Positions 17,804 to 27,655 of a DNA stretch of 64,000 bases are shown here, piece after piece; positions within the stretch are counted from its first letter, which is position 1; the number at the start of each line of letters is the position of its first letter. A program made the translations under genes and the position numbers. The stretch is from an uncultured Ignavibacteriota bacterium. GTDB lineage: Bacteria > Bacteroidota > Ignavibacteria > UBA10030 > UBA8401. Location: contig CAIOTF010000054.1 of NCBI GenBank assembly GCA_903861125.1, forward strand, positions 1 to 64,000. The letters run 5' to 3'. The notes under the pieces are model-generated. The model was not told the origin of the DNA. It saw only the letters and a program-made list of their open reading frames with translations, and did not search any database.

Positions 17804-20191
17804 TCACATTGACAACAATCCCATCAAAAAATCGGAAACCGTGAGTGTTGCGGACCAATCCGCCGGTGAAGAGAACCTTCGTGTAACATCGAATCTTAAG
17901 AGATCGAAGAGATTAGAAACGCCGATGCTTGCTTCATAATACCATCCGCGGGAATCCCGGGCGGGGAAAAAAGGAATGCGAATGGCGTTATGCGACAACC
18001 AGCTGCGCGCGGCGTTTGCTTCAACGATCACTTCAAGATTCGACTCCATCAACCATTGGATTCCCAGCGGCGCAAATAACAGACGGCGGAAATTATGATC
18101 CACGGTGAAGGCAAGATAACTGTCTCCGTAATACTGCCTGCGAGGCAATCCTTTCAGCGTTCCATATCCGGCAAATGTTTCAAATCGTGAATAGAGTTCT
18201 GCATATCGCTGCGGAGGAAGATGTCCGGTCGCTACCGCGCCGGCAATTTGGAATCCGAGCGTCGGCGGAAATACCGTTTCTTCCTTCACCATCGTGGCCA
18301 GTTTTACCCTTACTTTACCGGAGAAAATAGTGAAGTTAAAATCACTGCCGATGGCCTCAGACGAATGTTCCGTGGTTCCCGAAATAAGAAACGCATCCTT
18401 CGCCAGTCCGAAAATTCCCGTCGATCCTTTGTTGAAAGAAAGTTTTACAGAATTCATCCTGCCGTTGACGATTGACGGTTGAACCGCATAGGACGATCCC
18501 TTTTTCAGCAGTGAAAAGTTTGTTGTTTGATACACTGTCAGTTGCCGCTCGGTCATTGCGCTGAATATACAACGGGCTTTTCCGCTGAATGCAAACGCCA
18601 GCGATGCCGTCGACCCAATGGCGCGATAATAATCGTGAACATCATCCTTCAAGAGAAGAGCGGCAAAAGAATTCAGCAACCGGCCCCGCACTATCGGCAA
18701 AGGATAATAGATCTGTTTATCATAGAGATCAACGCTTACGGCATACTTTTTTTGAGACAGACTGACATTCGCAAATCCCGAACTTGTCGATGCGCTTTGT
18801 TCGTCACCGAAATAGAAGGTCCCTCCCGTTTCAATCGTCCACCGCTTTTCTGAAAATCCGTACCCGATCCCCCCGCGCAGATCGATATTCTCAATAACGT
18901 CGCGGAACGATCTGCTGATACCGAAATGGAATCCCTCGACTCTGTTAAACCACGCATCTATATAACCGAATGAATTTCCGCTCAGATCAAACAGCAGTGC
19001 GCCGGCACCCTTGGGAGCGAATTTTTTCTCAAGTGTCTGTGTGCTGTCCAGCGTTCTGTAGGCGCTGTCCTGCTCCTGCGTTAATGGAAGGATACCATTC
19101 GAAGACCAAAACACTGAATCATACCTTGTTGCCGATGAATCAACCGAAAATTTATTCAACAATCGTATGCTGTCCGCAAAGAGAGGATTGATCGTATAAT
19201 CATACACGACAACGTCACGTTCAATGCCGAACGCCGGAAATGTCAATCCCATCACTTGAATGTTGAATGATCCGTCAAACCGGAAGTTTGCGGGAAGCCA
19301 GAATTTGTTCTCGAACAACCGGAATGTCTGGCGATACCGCGCATCTTTTGTTTCAACAAACAATTGTGTGAACGCTTCGTTCGGACGCACTTCAACGTCC
19401 ATCACAGCATACGAACGCTCTGCGATAGAAATAATTCCTTTGAACAGCGGCATAATCTTCGAGCGCGGCAACAGTTCGATTTTGTACACTTCGTAATCGT
19501 CCATTTTCCGCGTCGACAGAAGTTTATAGTCATAGTAATCAAATGCATTCGGCGATGTCGGTCCGATAAATGTATAGCCGCCCTGTTTAATACGGTCATC
19601 GTTAAAATTGACGATCTCTCCAACGCGTGATGCCTGGAATGTTTTCGGCAGATTCCCCGTCTGTTTCTGCTGCGTGATCACTTCGCGAAGAGAGTCATCC
19701 CTGTTCCAATAAAGCGTTGAATATGCTTCGGTAATGGCCGCGATCGAACTGTCCGTCCGGATCTGCACACGATTGAACGCCTTCCCTTCAAATGTCTGTA
19801 ACTGCGTCATCCACCGTTTTTTGCTTTCGATAGCGCGGCGGATAATCTCGTATGCGGGATCTTCGTCGGTCACCGTCACTCCGGAAAGCTGTATCGCATT
19901 CGGCTGCAGTTTTGCTGCACGAAATTGATCGGCGTGCATTTCAACAACGGTCGTTTCGGATTGATACCCAAGATAACTTGCAGCAATACGGTATGTTCCT
20001 GACGGAAGAGAGAAACGGAATTGTCCGGCGGAATTTGTGATGGTTCCTTTGGATGTTCCGAGAATCCGAAGCGTTGCAGATGGAAGTGGCTGCATCGATT
20101 CAGCATCAAGAACAATACCCGACAATACATGCACCTGACCGAACAAAAACTGGAGAAAGAAAAGAGGAATAAAGAGAAGGATGTTTTTCAT
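17804..20191 (-). CDS. DUF5686 outer-membrane protein with carboxypeptidase-regulatory-like domain
   Basis: The 795-residue protein has a signal peptide (MKNILLFIPLFFLQFLFG) and a CarboxypepD_reg-like plug-type domain (SGIVLDAESMQPLPSATLRI onward, residues about 20-105). A long DUF5686 region follows, predicted as a beta-barrel rich in aromatic strands. This layout is common in Bacteroidota outer membranes and resembles TonB-linked architecture without a recognisable plug. The function is not established. It may be co-transcribed with the M28 peptidase downstream. Confidence 0.85.
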   Translation of the reverse strand: MKNILLFIPLFFLQFLFGQVHVLSGIVLDAESMQPLPSATLRILGTSKGTITNSAGQFRFSLPSGTYRIAASYLGYQSETTVVEMHADQFRAAKLQPNAIQLSGVTVTDEDPAYEIIRRAIESKKRWMTQLQTFEGKAFNRVQIRTDSSIAAITEAYSTLYWNRDDSLREVITQQKQTGNLPKTFQASRVGEIVNFNDDRIKQGGYTFIGPTSPNAFDYYDYKLLSTRKMDDYEVYKIELLPRSKIMPLFKGIISIAERSYAVMDVEVRPNEAFTQLFVETKDARYRQTFRLFENKFWLPANFRFDGSFNIQVMGLTFPAFGIERDVVVYDYTINPLFADSIRLLNKFSVDSSATRYDSVFWSSNGILPLTQEQDSAYRTLDSTQTLEKKFAPKGAGALLFDLSGNSFGYIDAWFNRVEGFHFGISRSFRDVIENIDLRGGIGYGFSEKRWTIETGGTFYFGDEQSASTSSGFANVSLSQKKYAVSVDLYDKQIYYPLPIVRGRLLNSFAALLLKDDVHDYYRAIGSTASLAFAFSGKARCIFSAMTERQLTVYQTTNFSLLKKGSSYAVQPSIVNGRMNSVKLSFNKGSTGIFGLAKDAFLISGTTEHSSEAIGSDFNFTIFSGKVRVKLATMVKEETVFPPTLGFQIAGAVATGHLPPQRYAELYSRFETFAGYGTLKGLPRRQYYGDSYLAFTVDHNFRRLLFAPLGIQWLMESNLEVIVEANAARSWLSHNAIRIPFFPARDSRGWYYEASIGVSNLFDLLRFDVTRRFSSPADWSATLTVSDFLMGLLSM

Positions 20192-20297
20192 TCGGTGAAC
20201 AAAGCCGATAGTGTGACGGTTACTGCCGAAGAACTTCGCTTATTGTAGATTCAGGAAATATGTGTACTTTACCTCGTAACCGCCGGACATTCACCCT

Positions 20298-20933
20298 ATG
20301 GTATCCATCATTCTTTGCACATACAACAGGGATTCGCTGCTTCCGAATGCCATTCGTTCCGTTCTGCATCAATCGTATCCGGACTGGGAGTTGATCATTA
20401 TCGACGACGGTAGCACGGATCATACGCGCTCGGTGGTTCAACAATTTCAGAGCAAGTATAAACGAATTTCCTATCATTTCCAAGCAAACGCCGGTCTGGC
20501 AAAAGCTCGGAATGCAGGACTGCGCAGAGCAAAAGGATCTTTTATCTGTTTCGTTGACTCGGACGATGAACTCTCCGCAGCCCATCTGGAAAAACGCGTG
20601 AGATTTCTGAACGAACATCCTTCCATAGATTTTCTCCACGGCGGAATGAAACTGATCGGACCGACAGAAAAACAGTACGTGGTTGATATGACGGATACAA
20701 CGAAAAAGATTCACCTCAGTAAATGTCACATCGGCGGAACGTTCTTCTTCCGGAAGAATATCCTAAAAAAAGTGAAGGGCTTTCAACCGATACCGTTTGG
20801 CGAGGATTTTGATTTTTATCTGCGCGTGAAAAAAATATTTTCGACACGGAAAGTCCGGTTCCCGACATACCGATATCATCTTGATTCTGAAAACAGATTG
20901 TGCGATATCTACACCGAATTGCTTTTAAAATAA
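20298..20933 (+). CDS. Family 2 glycosyltransferase
   Basis: The 211-residue protein is a compact GT-A domain with no membrane helix. The nucleotide-sugar site is visible in SIILCTYNRD near the N-terminus, then IIIDDGSTD, and the metal-binding FVDSDDE. It is shorter than most GT2 enzymes because it has little after the catalytic domain. Donor and acceptor cannot be inferred, and the gene is not in a polysaccharide cluster. No ribosome site precedes the ATG; a TACTTT at 20265-20270 is a possible -10. Confidence 0.88.
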   Translation: MVSIILCTYNRDSLLPNAIRSVLHQSYPDWELIIIDDGSTDHTRSVVQQFQSKYKRISYHFQANAGLAKARNAGLRRAKGSFICFVDSDDELSAAHLEKRVRFLNEHPSIDFLHGGMKLIGPTEKQYVVDMTDTTKKIHLSKCHIGGTFFFRKNILKKVKGFQPIPFGEDFDFYLRVKKIFSTRKVRFPTYRYHLDSENRLCDIYTELLLK

Positions 20934-20938
20934 AAAAA

Positions 20939-20966
20939 CCGTCAGAACGATGCGGAGCTCTGACGG
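20939..20966. terminator. Bidirectional terminator between convergent genes
   Basis: A perfect 8-bp stem, CCGTCAGA/TCTGACGG, encloses a 12-base loop. It is preceded by an A-run and followed by TGTTTTG, so it could serve the GT2 gene (plus) and the gene ending at 20995 (minus). Confidence 0.75.
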
Positions 20967-20994
20967 CTGTTTTGCAACTTTTTTTCTGAGAATG

Positions 20995-22089
20995 TTATTT
21001 TTTTACTTCTTTCCTCACCAGTGCCTCAAGCCGGAAATGTTCGTCGGCCGGAATACCAAGACTTTCCCGCAGCGCGGTAAGCATATCTGATTCTTCGGGT
21101 GTAACAACCCCGTCCGACCACACGCGGCGCAATGCATTGGTATATGCTTCATTCTTCGTTCCGACTTCCATCTCGCCGAATTTTGGTTCGGTCATTTCGA
21201 TCGCCCCTTTTAACAGCAGCAGCAGTGCCCGCTCATCGGTCGAAATAACTCCATCCTGCCACGCCTTGCTGAACATGTTCTTGATGATGGATTCGCCGTG
21301 CGCTTTCAGCGTTTCTTCGCTGGCTGATTTTTTTGCCGCTTCAAGTTCTTTTTGCAAAACGGCAGCCTGAGTCAGCATATCGGCTTTTGCAATCTCTTTT
21401 GCACTTTCGATCTCTTTGTGGTGTTTTGCTTTCAGCGTTTCTATCTCTTTTTTCAAAGCGGCTATTTCTTTATTCTCCGCACTGCCGGCATTCTGTTTTG
21501 CCGCCGCCAATTCTTGTGTTAACGTGCTGATCTGACCATTTAAATTCTTTTCGGTCGCTTCTTTCAGCGCTTGCGCTTCTTTTACCTGCATTGTCAACTG
21601 GGCAACTTCCCGCTGAAGTTTCGCCTGTGTGGCGGCAAATTCCTGCCGAAGTGATTCTACGCGCGCCGCAGATTCATCCTTTGACACTGCGGATGGTGCT
21701 GCAGTTTTTACTTCTTGTTTTAACGGTTCCGGCTTTTTTTCTTCCTTTTGCGGTTCTGCAATTGCTACAGCTTTGGGCGGCTCCGGCAATTTTGGCGGTT
21801 CAACTATTGCTTCTGCTTTTGGCGGTTCCGGCGGTTTCCCGCCCCCCTTCTTTTCTTCCGACAATTTTTTTACTTTTTCTTCTTCCGCTTTTTTCTTCTC
21901 TTCACCGAGCGATATGTTGATCCGGTCTTTATAGGCCATTGCATACATATTGTTCGGCTCAATTGCCAACGCCTTGCCCACTTCATCGAGCGCTTTGGTC
22001 CAATCGGCAGTTTTAATGTAACGGTCCGCTGCTTTCAGCAGTTCGCCGATCATTTTTTTCTGCGAATCTTTGTCTTCCCCGATTACCAT
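20995..22089 (-). CDS. TPR, coiled-coil and TerB-like helical protein
   Basis: This 364-residue protein has no signal peptide. The N-terminus (about 10-60) contains a tetratricopeptide pair (DWTKALDEVGKALAIEPNN). A Pro/Ala/Glu-rich linker follows (PPEPPKAEAIVEPPKLPEPP), then a long coiled coil (about 145-260). The C-terminal helical domain holds two repeats of a W-x-DGVhxxxE motif (AWQDGVISTDE and VWSDGVVTPEE), as in TerB-like folds. It is probably a cytoplasmic scaffold or stress-related protein. The function is unknown and the TerB assignment is by motif only. Confidence 0.7.
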   Translation of the reverse strand: MVIGEDKDSQKKMIGELLKAADRYIKTADWTKALDEVGKALAIEPNNMYAMAYKDRINISLGEEKKKAEEEKVKKLSEEKKGGGKPPEPPKAEAIVEPPKLPEPPKAVAIAEPQKEEKKPEPLKQEVKTAAPSAVSKDESAARVESLRQEFAATQAKLQREVAQLTMQVKEAQALKEATEKNLNGQISTLTQELAAAKQNAGSAENKEIAALKKEIETLKAKHHKEIESAKEIAKADMLTQAAVLQKELEAAKKSASEETLKAHGESIIKNMFSKAWQDGVISTDERALLLLLKGAIEMTEPKFGEMEVGTKNEAYTNALRRVWSDGVVTPEESDMLTALRESLGIPADEHFRLEALVRKEVKK

Positions 22090-22277
22090 ATGCGGTCTGT
22101 TTTTTCCATTTTAGTACTCGAATATACCCAACAAGTGCTTGAATATCAATGTTTTAACCGTGTAATTGAATCAAGAAACGATGAGATTTTCAGTCCGAAT
22201 GCTGAGTTTCCGGCACGACATCGGCACAAAAACACAATGAAGTGCTGAACCCTGATTTTCTTTAAAAAATATTTTCG

Positions 22278-24392
22278 TTACCGTATCCCCATTTCATTCA
22301 AAAGGAAACCCGCCTCTCCGACCTTTTCAACATTCCAGAGAACGTAACGGATATCCACGGCAATGGAACGGCTGTAGCTCTCGTTCCAAGCATAGTCATT
22401 AATCGTCGCTTCAAATGTCCGGTCAAAATTCACACCGATCAATTCTCCCTTCGCATTCAATACCGGGCTCCCCGAGTTTCCGCCGGTGGTATCCATATCG
22501 TACAGGATTGCTACAGGAACATCGTTCAGTTTCTTATGTTTGTACCGGCCGAAATCTTTTTTTGCATACAGTTCGCGGATCTTTTTCGGTGTATTGTATT
22601 CCGGTTCATTCGATGATTTTTCCATTACCCCTTTCAACGTTGAGATAGGGGAAAAATATGTTGCATCGGACGGAATATATCCGCGGATCGTTCCGAATGT
22701 CATCCGCAGAGTGGAATTTGCATCGGGAATGAAATCTGTCTTTTTCCATTCCTGTTTAATATCAACAAGTTTGGCGGAGAGACGGTTCAGTTCTCCCGTC
22801 CGTTTACGGTTAACGGTATTCTGCAGTTCGATCTCGGGAGAAAGCGCGCGGGCAAATTCAATGATCGGATCGTTCGTTTGTTTCAATTGCACGATCGTCA
22901 TCGTAAATGCTTTTTCAACGAACGCGGTATCGGTAAGACGCGGGGCTGCAAACACCGAATCGACAAATTGCCGGATATTCTTTATTGAATTCACCGCTGT
23001 AATGGACTGCGAAGCCGGAAGGTCCGAAGCATTACGGAGGATGTCGTACAGAAACAACATATCGATCGTACGGTTGTAACTTCGCAGGGAAGAAAGAAGA
23101 TTCTGTTTCAACGCAACAAGATTTTTCTCCATATACGCTGACTGCCGTTCGGCGTCCGGTTTTTGCCGCTCTTCGGCAAGTTTCATCAATGTATTTCCGA
23201 TCGTCAGAAGCGTAGAGCTGCCAATGATGTTCGTAAGAACATTCGCCCGCTGGGCATCACTGCGCACTTCTTCATAGACGGATTTTATCCCGGTCAGAAC
23301 ATCACCATACTTCTTCTTCCGCGCTTCTCCGGCATTGATGAATGCGGTCAGTTCCTCTTCTTCTTTTTGTTTGTTCTGAATGATCGGCAGATGATCGAAT
23401 CCTTTTAGTTTTCCGCGGTAGTTCTTCTCAACGTTGGCCAGGGATTTTATCCGGGCTGACAATGCAAGAGCAACCTCGGGATCGTTCTTACCGGCCGCTT
23501 CCATCTGTGCGATCATCCACGCATTCCGTTTTTGCGTGAACGGCAGACGTATGTCCCGTTCATATTCCAGATAGTACGACGTTTGATGGCGGAATGTTCT
23601 TCCAGGATATCCGAGAATGAAGACGAGGTCGTTCTCATCAACACCGTTCGGATTCACGATAAAATGTTTTTTCGGTCTGAAGGGTTTGTTCGATGCTGAA
23701 TACTCTGCCGTATTTCCGTCCGGACCGACATAGGCGCGGATGAATGAAAAATCTCCGGTGTGCCTCGGCCATACCCAGTTATCGTTTTCTCCGCCGAATT
23801 CCCCCACAGAGCGCGGGGGAACATACACAAGCCGGATATCTTTCAACGTTTTATGGATGAACAGAATATATGTCTTTCCGGCAAACATTTCGGCTACACT
23901 TGCCGTCATACCGGGCTGTTTTTTTTCCGCTTCGGCAACAATTGATTTTGAATTCTTTTCAATAATCTTTGTCCGTTCAACGGGATCTGTTGTATCGGAT
24001 ATCCCGGCAAGAATTTCTTTTGATACGTCGCGGTATGAATCAATGATGCGGGCGGTAAGTCCTTTGGCCGGAATTTCCTGTTCGCGTGTCCGGGCGATGA
24101 AACCGTTCGTTACATAATCATTCTGCACGGTACTTACCTGCTGGACCGTTCCAAAGACACAGTGATGGTTGGTGATGATCAATCCTTCATCCGAAACGAA
24201 CGATGCACTGCAGCCGCCGACATTTACGCTGGCATCAACCAAACTTATTCCGTTGGGATTATAAATATCTTTTGCGTTGATTTTGAATCCTTTCGCTTTC
24301 AAGTTCAATTTGTGAATCTCGGAAAGCGGGTACATTCCCTCATCGGCACGAAGGAATGAAAGCATGCATAATAACAGAATGATCTTTTTCAT
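22278..24392 (-). CDS. Secreted S46-family dipeptidyl peptidase (DPP7/DPP11 type)
   Basis: The 704-residue protein has a signal peptide (MKKIILLLCMLSFLRA) and a clear AAGGACC ribosome site. A chymotrypsin-like fold carries the family blocks: GGCSASFVSDEGLIITNHHC with the catalytic His, and GNSGSPVLNAKGELIGVNFD with the catalytic Ser; a large helical insert separates them. S46 enzymes act in the periplasm of asaccharolytic Bacteroidota and release dipeptides from peptides. Whether it prefers acidic or hydrophobic P1 residues depends on a residue I did not assign. It is divergent from the next gene. Confidence 0.93.
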   Translation of the reverse strand: MKKIILLLCMLSFLRADEGMYPLSEIHKLNLKAKGFKINAKDIYNPNGISLVDASVNVGGCSASFVSDEGLIITNHHCVFGTVQQVSTVQNDYVTNGFIARTREQEIPAKGLTARIIDSYRDVSKEILAGISDTTDPVERTKIIEKNSKSIVAEAEKKQPGMTASVAEMFAGKTYILFIHKTLKDIRLVYVPPRSVGEFGGENDNWVWPRHTGDFSFIRAYVGPDGNTAEYSASNKPFRPKKHFIVNPNGVDENDLVFILGYPGRTFRHQTSYYLEYERDIRLPFTQKRNAWMIAQMEAAGKNDPEVALALSARIKSLANVEKNYRGKLKGFDHLPIIQNKQKEEEELTAFINAGEARKKKYGDVLTGIKSVYEEVRSDAQRANVLTNIIGSSTLLTIGNTLMKLAEERQKPDAERQSAYMEKNLVALKQNLLSSLRSYNRTIDMLFLYDILRNASDLPASQSITAVNSIKNIRQFVDSVFAAPRLTDTAFVEKAFTMTIVQLKQTNDPIIEFARALSPEIELQNTVNRKRTGELNRLSAKLVDIKQEWKKTDFIPDANSTLRMTFGTIRGYIPSDATYFSPISTLKGVMEKSSNEPEYNTPKKIRELYAKKDFGRYKHKKLNDVPVAILYDMDTTGGNSGSPVLNAKGELIGVNFDRTFEATINDYAWNESYSRSIAVDIRYVLWNVEKVGEAGFLLNEMGIR

Positions 24393-24493
24393 GATGGTCC
24401 TTTTTTGTTGATAGAAGATACTACGAGTTGCAAAAGGAAGTCAAAGAAAATATTTCCTTTCTCTTTTTTAGAAAAAATTTTTTGAGTATTATC

Positions 24494-25882
24494 ATGGTGA
24501 TGAAATCAGACCGTTCATTCTTGTTGCTTATCATCCTTATCGTTATCTCGCGTCTGCCGCTGCTTTTCGGCGGATTCGGCACCGACGGTGACGCATGGCG
24601 AATAGCCAAATCCGCAATGGTGCTATGGGACGAAGGAATATATCACGTATCCCGTTTCCCCGGTTTCCCGGTCTACGAACTTCTTCAGACGCCGATCATC
24701 GCTCTGGGCGGATCAATGGCGTCCAACAGTGCATCGCTTATCATTTTCATTTTTTCCGTTATTGTATTTCGCAGCATACTCCGGCGTTCCAACGTTCCGC
24801 ATCCCGATCTGCTGCTGATCTCTTACTCATTTCTCCCTATTCTCTGGAAAAATTCCGCCGTGACGATGGATTACGTTTGGGGACTGTTTGGGTTACTTGC
24901 ATCGTTCTCCTGTATCCTGCGGAAAAAAAACATGGCCGCCGGGATCATTCTTGGTCTGGCTGCAGGAACGCGCCTCTCGCATATCGCATTCATCTTCCCT
25001 TTTTTCTTTCTCTTCGAAAAAGATGAACGGAAACAATGGCTGGCACTTTCGGTGTGCACTATTGTGACAACAATCGTTTGTTACCTTCCCGTTATTCGTT
25101 CGGAGGAATTTCTGCTCGTCGCTAAGGAATTTATTAACGATGCCGGCGGTTATTCGCCGTTTAAGAGACTTGCCGTTTTCAGTTATCGTATTATTTATTC
25201 CATCGGTAGCATCGGATGGCTGACCATTTTCGCCGTACTGTTTGCGGGAAGACGAAACATCCCGGCTGTTTTTCAATCGCCGCTTGCGGTGACATCAGTT
25301 GCTATGTGTTTAACGGGACTCGCCGTCTTTGCAATACTTCCCGATGAGAAGGAATATCTGATCCCGGTATTTCCGTTCTTTCTTTTACTTCTCTCACATA
25401 TCGCGAACCGAAAACAGTTTGCCGTAATTACTGCTGCATTGCTTTCGTATGGGTTTGTTTCTTTTGATCTCATAGAACACAGCGTTGAGCATCCCCGGGT
25501 GGGTCTGAACATACAGCGCGGTTATGTTATAAAGGAATATATGGGACGACAGGAGATCAACGAAAAGAGATCGCAACTTGCCCGGACAAATATTCGGGAC
25601 TCATCATTCGTGATGATCGGTTTGGGACCAATGTTCTGGCTTGAGAATCCTTTGGTACGATGGGATAGGGCAAACGAAAAAAAATTCCGCAGTGATTGCG
25701 CAGTCTCATTGAATGGACGCGAAGTCCATTTCATCTATGCTTTGTATAAGCCGCAGCTGGACGAACTCCGACGCCGCGGATATACAATCTACTATTGGAA
25801 CGACATGAAAGAATATCTCCAAACCTTTGTCGGATACGATCTGGACAATGAGTCGGTGCAGCCGGTTAACACTTCCCGCTAG
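24494..25882 (+). CDS. Multispanning GT-C-type glycosyltransferase
   Basis: About 462 residues; ATGs at 24494 and 24500 are equally plausible, and a TTG at 24428 would add 22 residues. Some eight to ten hydrophobic helices follow an N-terminal luminal loop with FGTDGDAWR, which fits the acidic motif of GT-C enzymes that use lipid-linked sugars. A soluble C-terminal domain (from about 320) ends in YYWNDMKEYLQTFVGY. The acceptor is unknown. The stop overlaps the stop of the convergent gene through a shared CTAG at 25879-25882. Confidence 0.65.
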   Translation: MVMKSDRSFLLLIILIVISRLPLLFGGFGTDGDAWRIAKSAMVLWDEGIYHVSRFPGFPVYELLQTPIIALGGSMASNSASLIIFIFSVIVFRSILRRSNVPHPDLLLISYSFLPILWKNSAVTMDYVWGLFGLLASFSCILRKKNMAAGIILGLAAGTRLSHIAFIFPFFFLFEKDERKQWLALSVCTIVTTIVCYLPVIRSEEFLLVAKEFINDAGGYSPFKRLAVFSYRIIYSIGSIGWLTIFAVLFAGRRNIPAVFQSPLAVTSVAMCLTGLAVFAILPDEKEYLIPVFPFFLLLLSHIANRKQFAVITAALLSYGFVSFDLIEHSVEHPRVGLNIQRGYVIKEYMGRQEINEKRSQLARTNIRDSSFVMIGLGPMFWLENPLVRWDRANEKKFRSDCAVSLNGREVHFIYALYKPQLDELRRRGYTIYYWNDMKEYLQTFVGYDLDNESVQPVNTSR

Positions 25883-27408
25883 CCGTTGTTTGATGCCGTA
25901 ACCAGATCCCTCACCAAATTCGTCACCGAACGGAAATCAATCTTACCTGTTCCCATTTGCGGCAGATCCTGGATCACAACAAATTGTTTCGGCAGTGCAA
26001 TATTCGGCAGATGTTCGCTCATTTTTTTAAGGACTTCTTTTTCATCAATCACGTGAGTAACGGCCGCTACGATCTTTGCACCTTTTTTCTGGTCAGGAAT
26101 TTCAACAACGCAGCACTTCGTCTCCGGAGGAAGCAATTTTTCAAGAACGTCTTCCACTTTGATAAGCGAAATCATTTCTCCGCCGATCTTCACAAAACGT
26201 TTCAGTCTGCCAACGTGCCACAGATAACCCTCTTCATCCTGCCAGCCCATATCTCCCGTATCGTAGTAGCCATGCCGGAACGCAAGTGAGGTATTCTCAA
26301 AATCATCAAAGTATCCTTTCATGATGTTGTCACCCTTAACCAGTATCTTTCCCGTTTCCCTGGGTCCGACCTCTTCGCCGGTTTCGTGGTTCTCAATTCG
26401 AAGGGATACGCCCGGTAGCATTCTGCCGACACTTCCGGGACGATTATGGCTTGGAGTGTTCAACGCAAGACCGGGTGCTGTTTCCGTGCAGCCGTATGCT
26501 TCAAGGATTACCTTGTTATGTTTTTCCATAAATGCTTTGCGCAGCGCATCCGGACATTTATCCGCGCCGGCGAGAATGATCCTGCAGGTGTCATAATCTC
26601 CCGGATTTGATTTGCTTACATACCCCCAGAAGAAGCTCGGCGTTCCGGCAAATATAGTCACTTTTTCTTCGCGTACGGCATCGTTGACCCCCTTAAAATC
26701 CAGCGGATTAGCGTACGTTACGACCGTCATTCCGCACCAGATTGGAAGCCAAAGGTGTGCCGTCTGTCCGAACGAATGGAACATCGGAAGGTTTCCGAGC
26801 ATAATGTCTTTGTCGCTGACCTGAAGGACCTGTTCTAAACTCCGTAAATTTGCCGAAATGTTCTTATGCGATAACTGTACCGCTTTGGGTTCTTTTTCAC
26901 TTCCGCTGGTGAAAAGAATCACCAGGTTGTCGTCATCTTCTCCTTGTGCGGTTGTTTTCGTTAACATACCAATAGGAAGCTTTGAACGAACGGCGGCATG
27001 CAGTTTGTCCAGAATGGAGATGCTGTCCATAATATCTTCAAGAAAGACCATTCCCGGAACAACCGGACATTGGATCTTTTCTAATAATGCTTTCGAGGTA
27101 ATGATCGTCTTAAAAGCACATTTTCTCTGCGCGAACTCGCAATTCTTTGCTGCCATGGTGGAATAGTTGATCATCACCGGCACTCTTCCGCTCATCAGCG
27201 CACCGAGCGCTGCAAGAATGCATCCCGCCGATGTCGGCACCATAACACCAATAAATCCCTTATCATACTTCTGAAATTTTTCAGAAAGTATCAACGAAGC
27301 AATCAGCGCTTTTGAATAGGTTATTCTCCTATTCGTTGTACGATCAACGATGTACATTTTTTCGCCCTGTTTTTTTGCCGTTTCGATGAACTTATGGTGC
27401 AATAGCAT
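25879..27408 (-). CDS. AMP-binding fatty-acyl ligase (acyl-CoA or acyl-ACP synthetase)
   Basis: The ATG at 27408 is chosen because GGAG lies eight bases upstream; a longer frame to 27456 has none. The 510-residue protein has all adenylate-forming motifs: FTSGSEKEPKAVQLSHKN (phosphate loop), YGCTETAPG, YDTGDMGW, GRLKRFVKIGGEMI, and a late GTGKIDFR lysine block. The family activates a carboxylate with ATP to acyl-AMP and then transfers it to CoA or ACP. The P-loop resembles the acyl-ACP synthetase domain of Aas, so fatty-acid recycling is likely. The gene is convergent with the GT-C gene. Confidence 0.88.
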   Translation of the reverse strand: MLLHHKFIETAKKQGEKMYIVDRTTNRRITYSKALIASLILSEKFQKYDKGFIGVMVPTSAGCILAALGALMSGRVPVMINYSTMAAKNCEFAQRKCAFKTIITSKALLEKIQCPVVPGMVFLEDIMDSISILDKLHAAVRSKLPIGMLTKTTAQGEDDDNLVILFTSGSEKEPKAVQLSHKNISANLRSLEQVLQVSDKDIMLGNLPMFHSFGQTAHLWLPIWCGMTVVTYANPLDFKGVNDAVREEKVTIFAGTPSFFWGYVSKSNPGDYDTCRIILAGADKCPDALRKAFMEKHNKVILEAYGCTETAPGLALNTPSHNRPGSVGRMLPGVSLRIENHETGEEVGPRETGKILVKGDNIMKGYFDDFENTSLAFRHGYYDTGDMGWQDEEGYLWHVGRLKRFVKIGGEMISLIKVEDVLEKLLPPETKCCVVEIPDQKKGAKIVAAVTHVIDEKEVLKKMSEHLPNIALPKQFVVIQDLPQMGTGKIDFRSVTNLVRDLVTASNNG

Positions 27409-27486
27409 AAAGAATACTCCTTTATATATGAACTGTGGTCGGAAAATGTAGTGCATACGGCATCAAAAAGCAATGCACTAATTTTT

Positions 27487-27538
27487 CGGGTGGGTTTTTG
27501 CATTTTTTTCTTGACAACGCGACTTATTTTATTATCTT
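27487..27538 (+). promoter_or_regulatory. Candidate promoters of the porin-amt-glnK unit
   Basis: Two alternatives are visible. TTGACA at 27511-27516 with TATCTT at 27533-27538 gives a sigma-70-like promoter with a 16-base spacer. A weaker -24/-12 alignment also exists: GG at 27488-27489 and TTGCA at 27498-27502, with the twelve-base GG-to-GC spacing of sigma-54 promoters. Only the -12 half of that matches well. The sigma-54 idea is attractive because amt and glnK are often so controlled, but it rests on poor -24 identity. Confidence 0.4.
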
Positions 27539-27550
27539 AATACTGTTAAT

Positions 27551-27655
27551 ACCTTAATTAATAAGGTTATTAATATGATTGACTTAAATTATTAATACAA
27601 ATCGGCAACAATACAATTTATTGCCGATTTGCCGGCAGCACCACCTCCGCTGCCG
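27551..27655 (+). promoter_or_regulatory. Structured leader with an operator-like repeat and two hairpins
   Basis: The segment contains an ACCTTA/TAAGGT inverted repeat at 27551-27567, then a perfect 10-bp hairpin AAATCGGCAA/TTGCCGATTT (27599-27608 with 27621-27630), then CGGCAGC/GCTGCCG (27633-27639 with 27649-27655) followed by CTTTTG. The two hairpins lie back to back about 100-160 bases before the porin start and could form a leader attenuator or protein-binding site. The short T-run makes a terminator role uncertain. Confidence 0.55.

Noticed and set aside
27487-27502. Sigma-54 promoter for the porin-amt-glnK unit
   Set aside because: Only the -12 half matches; the -24 half shares GG alone. 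It is kept as a weak alternative within the promoter feature, not as a finding.
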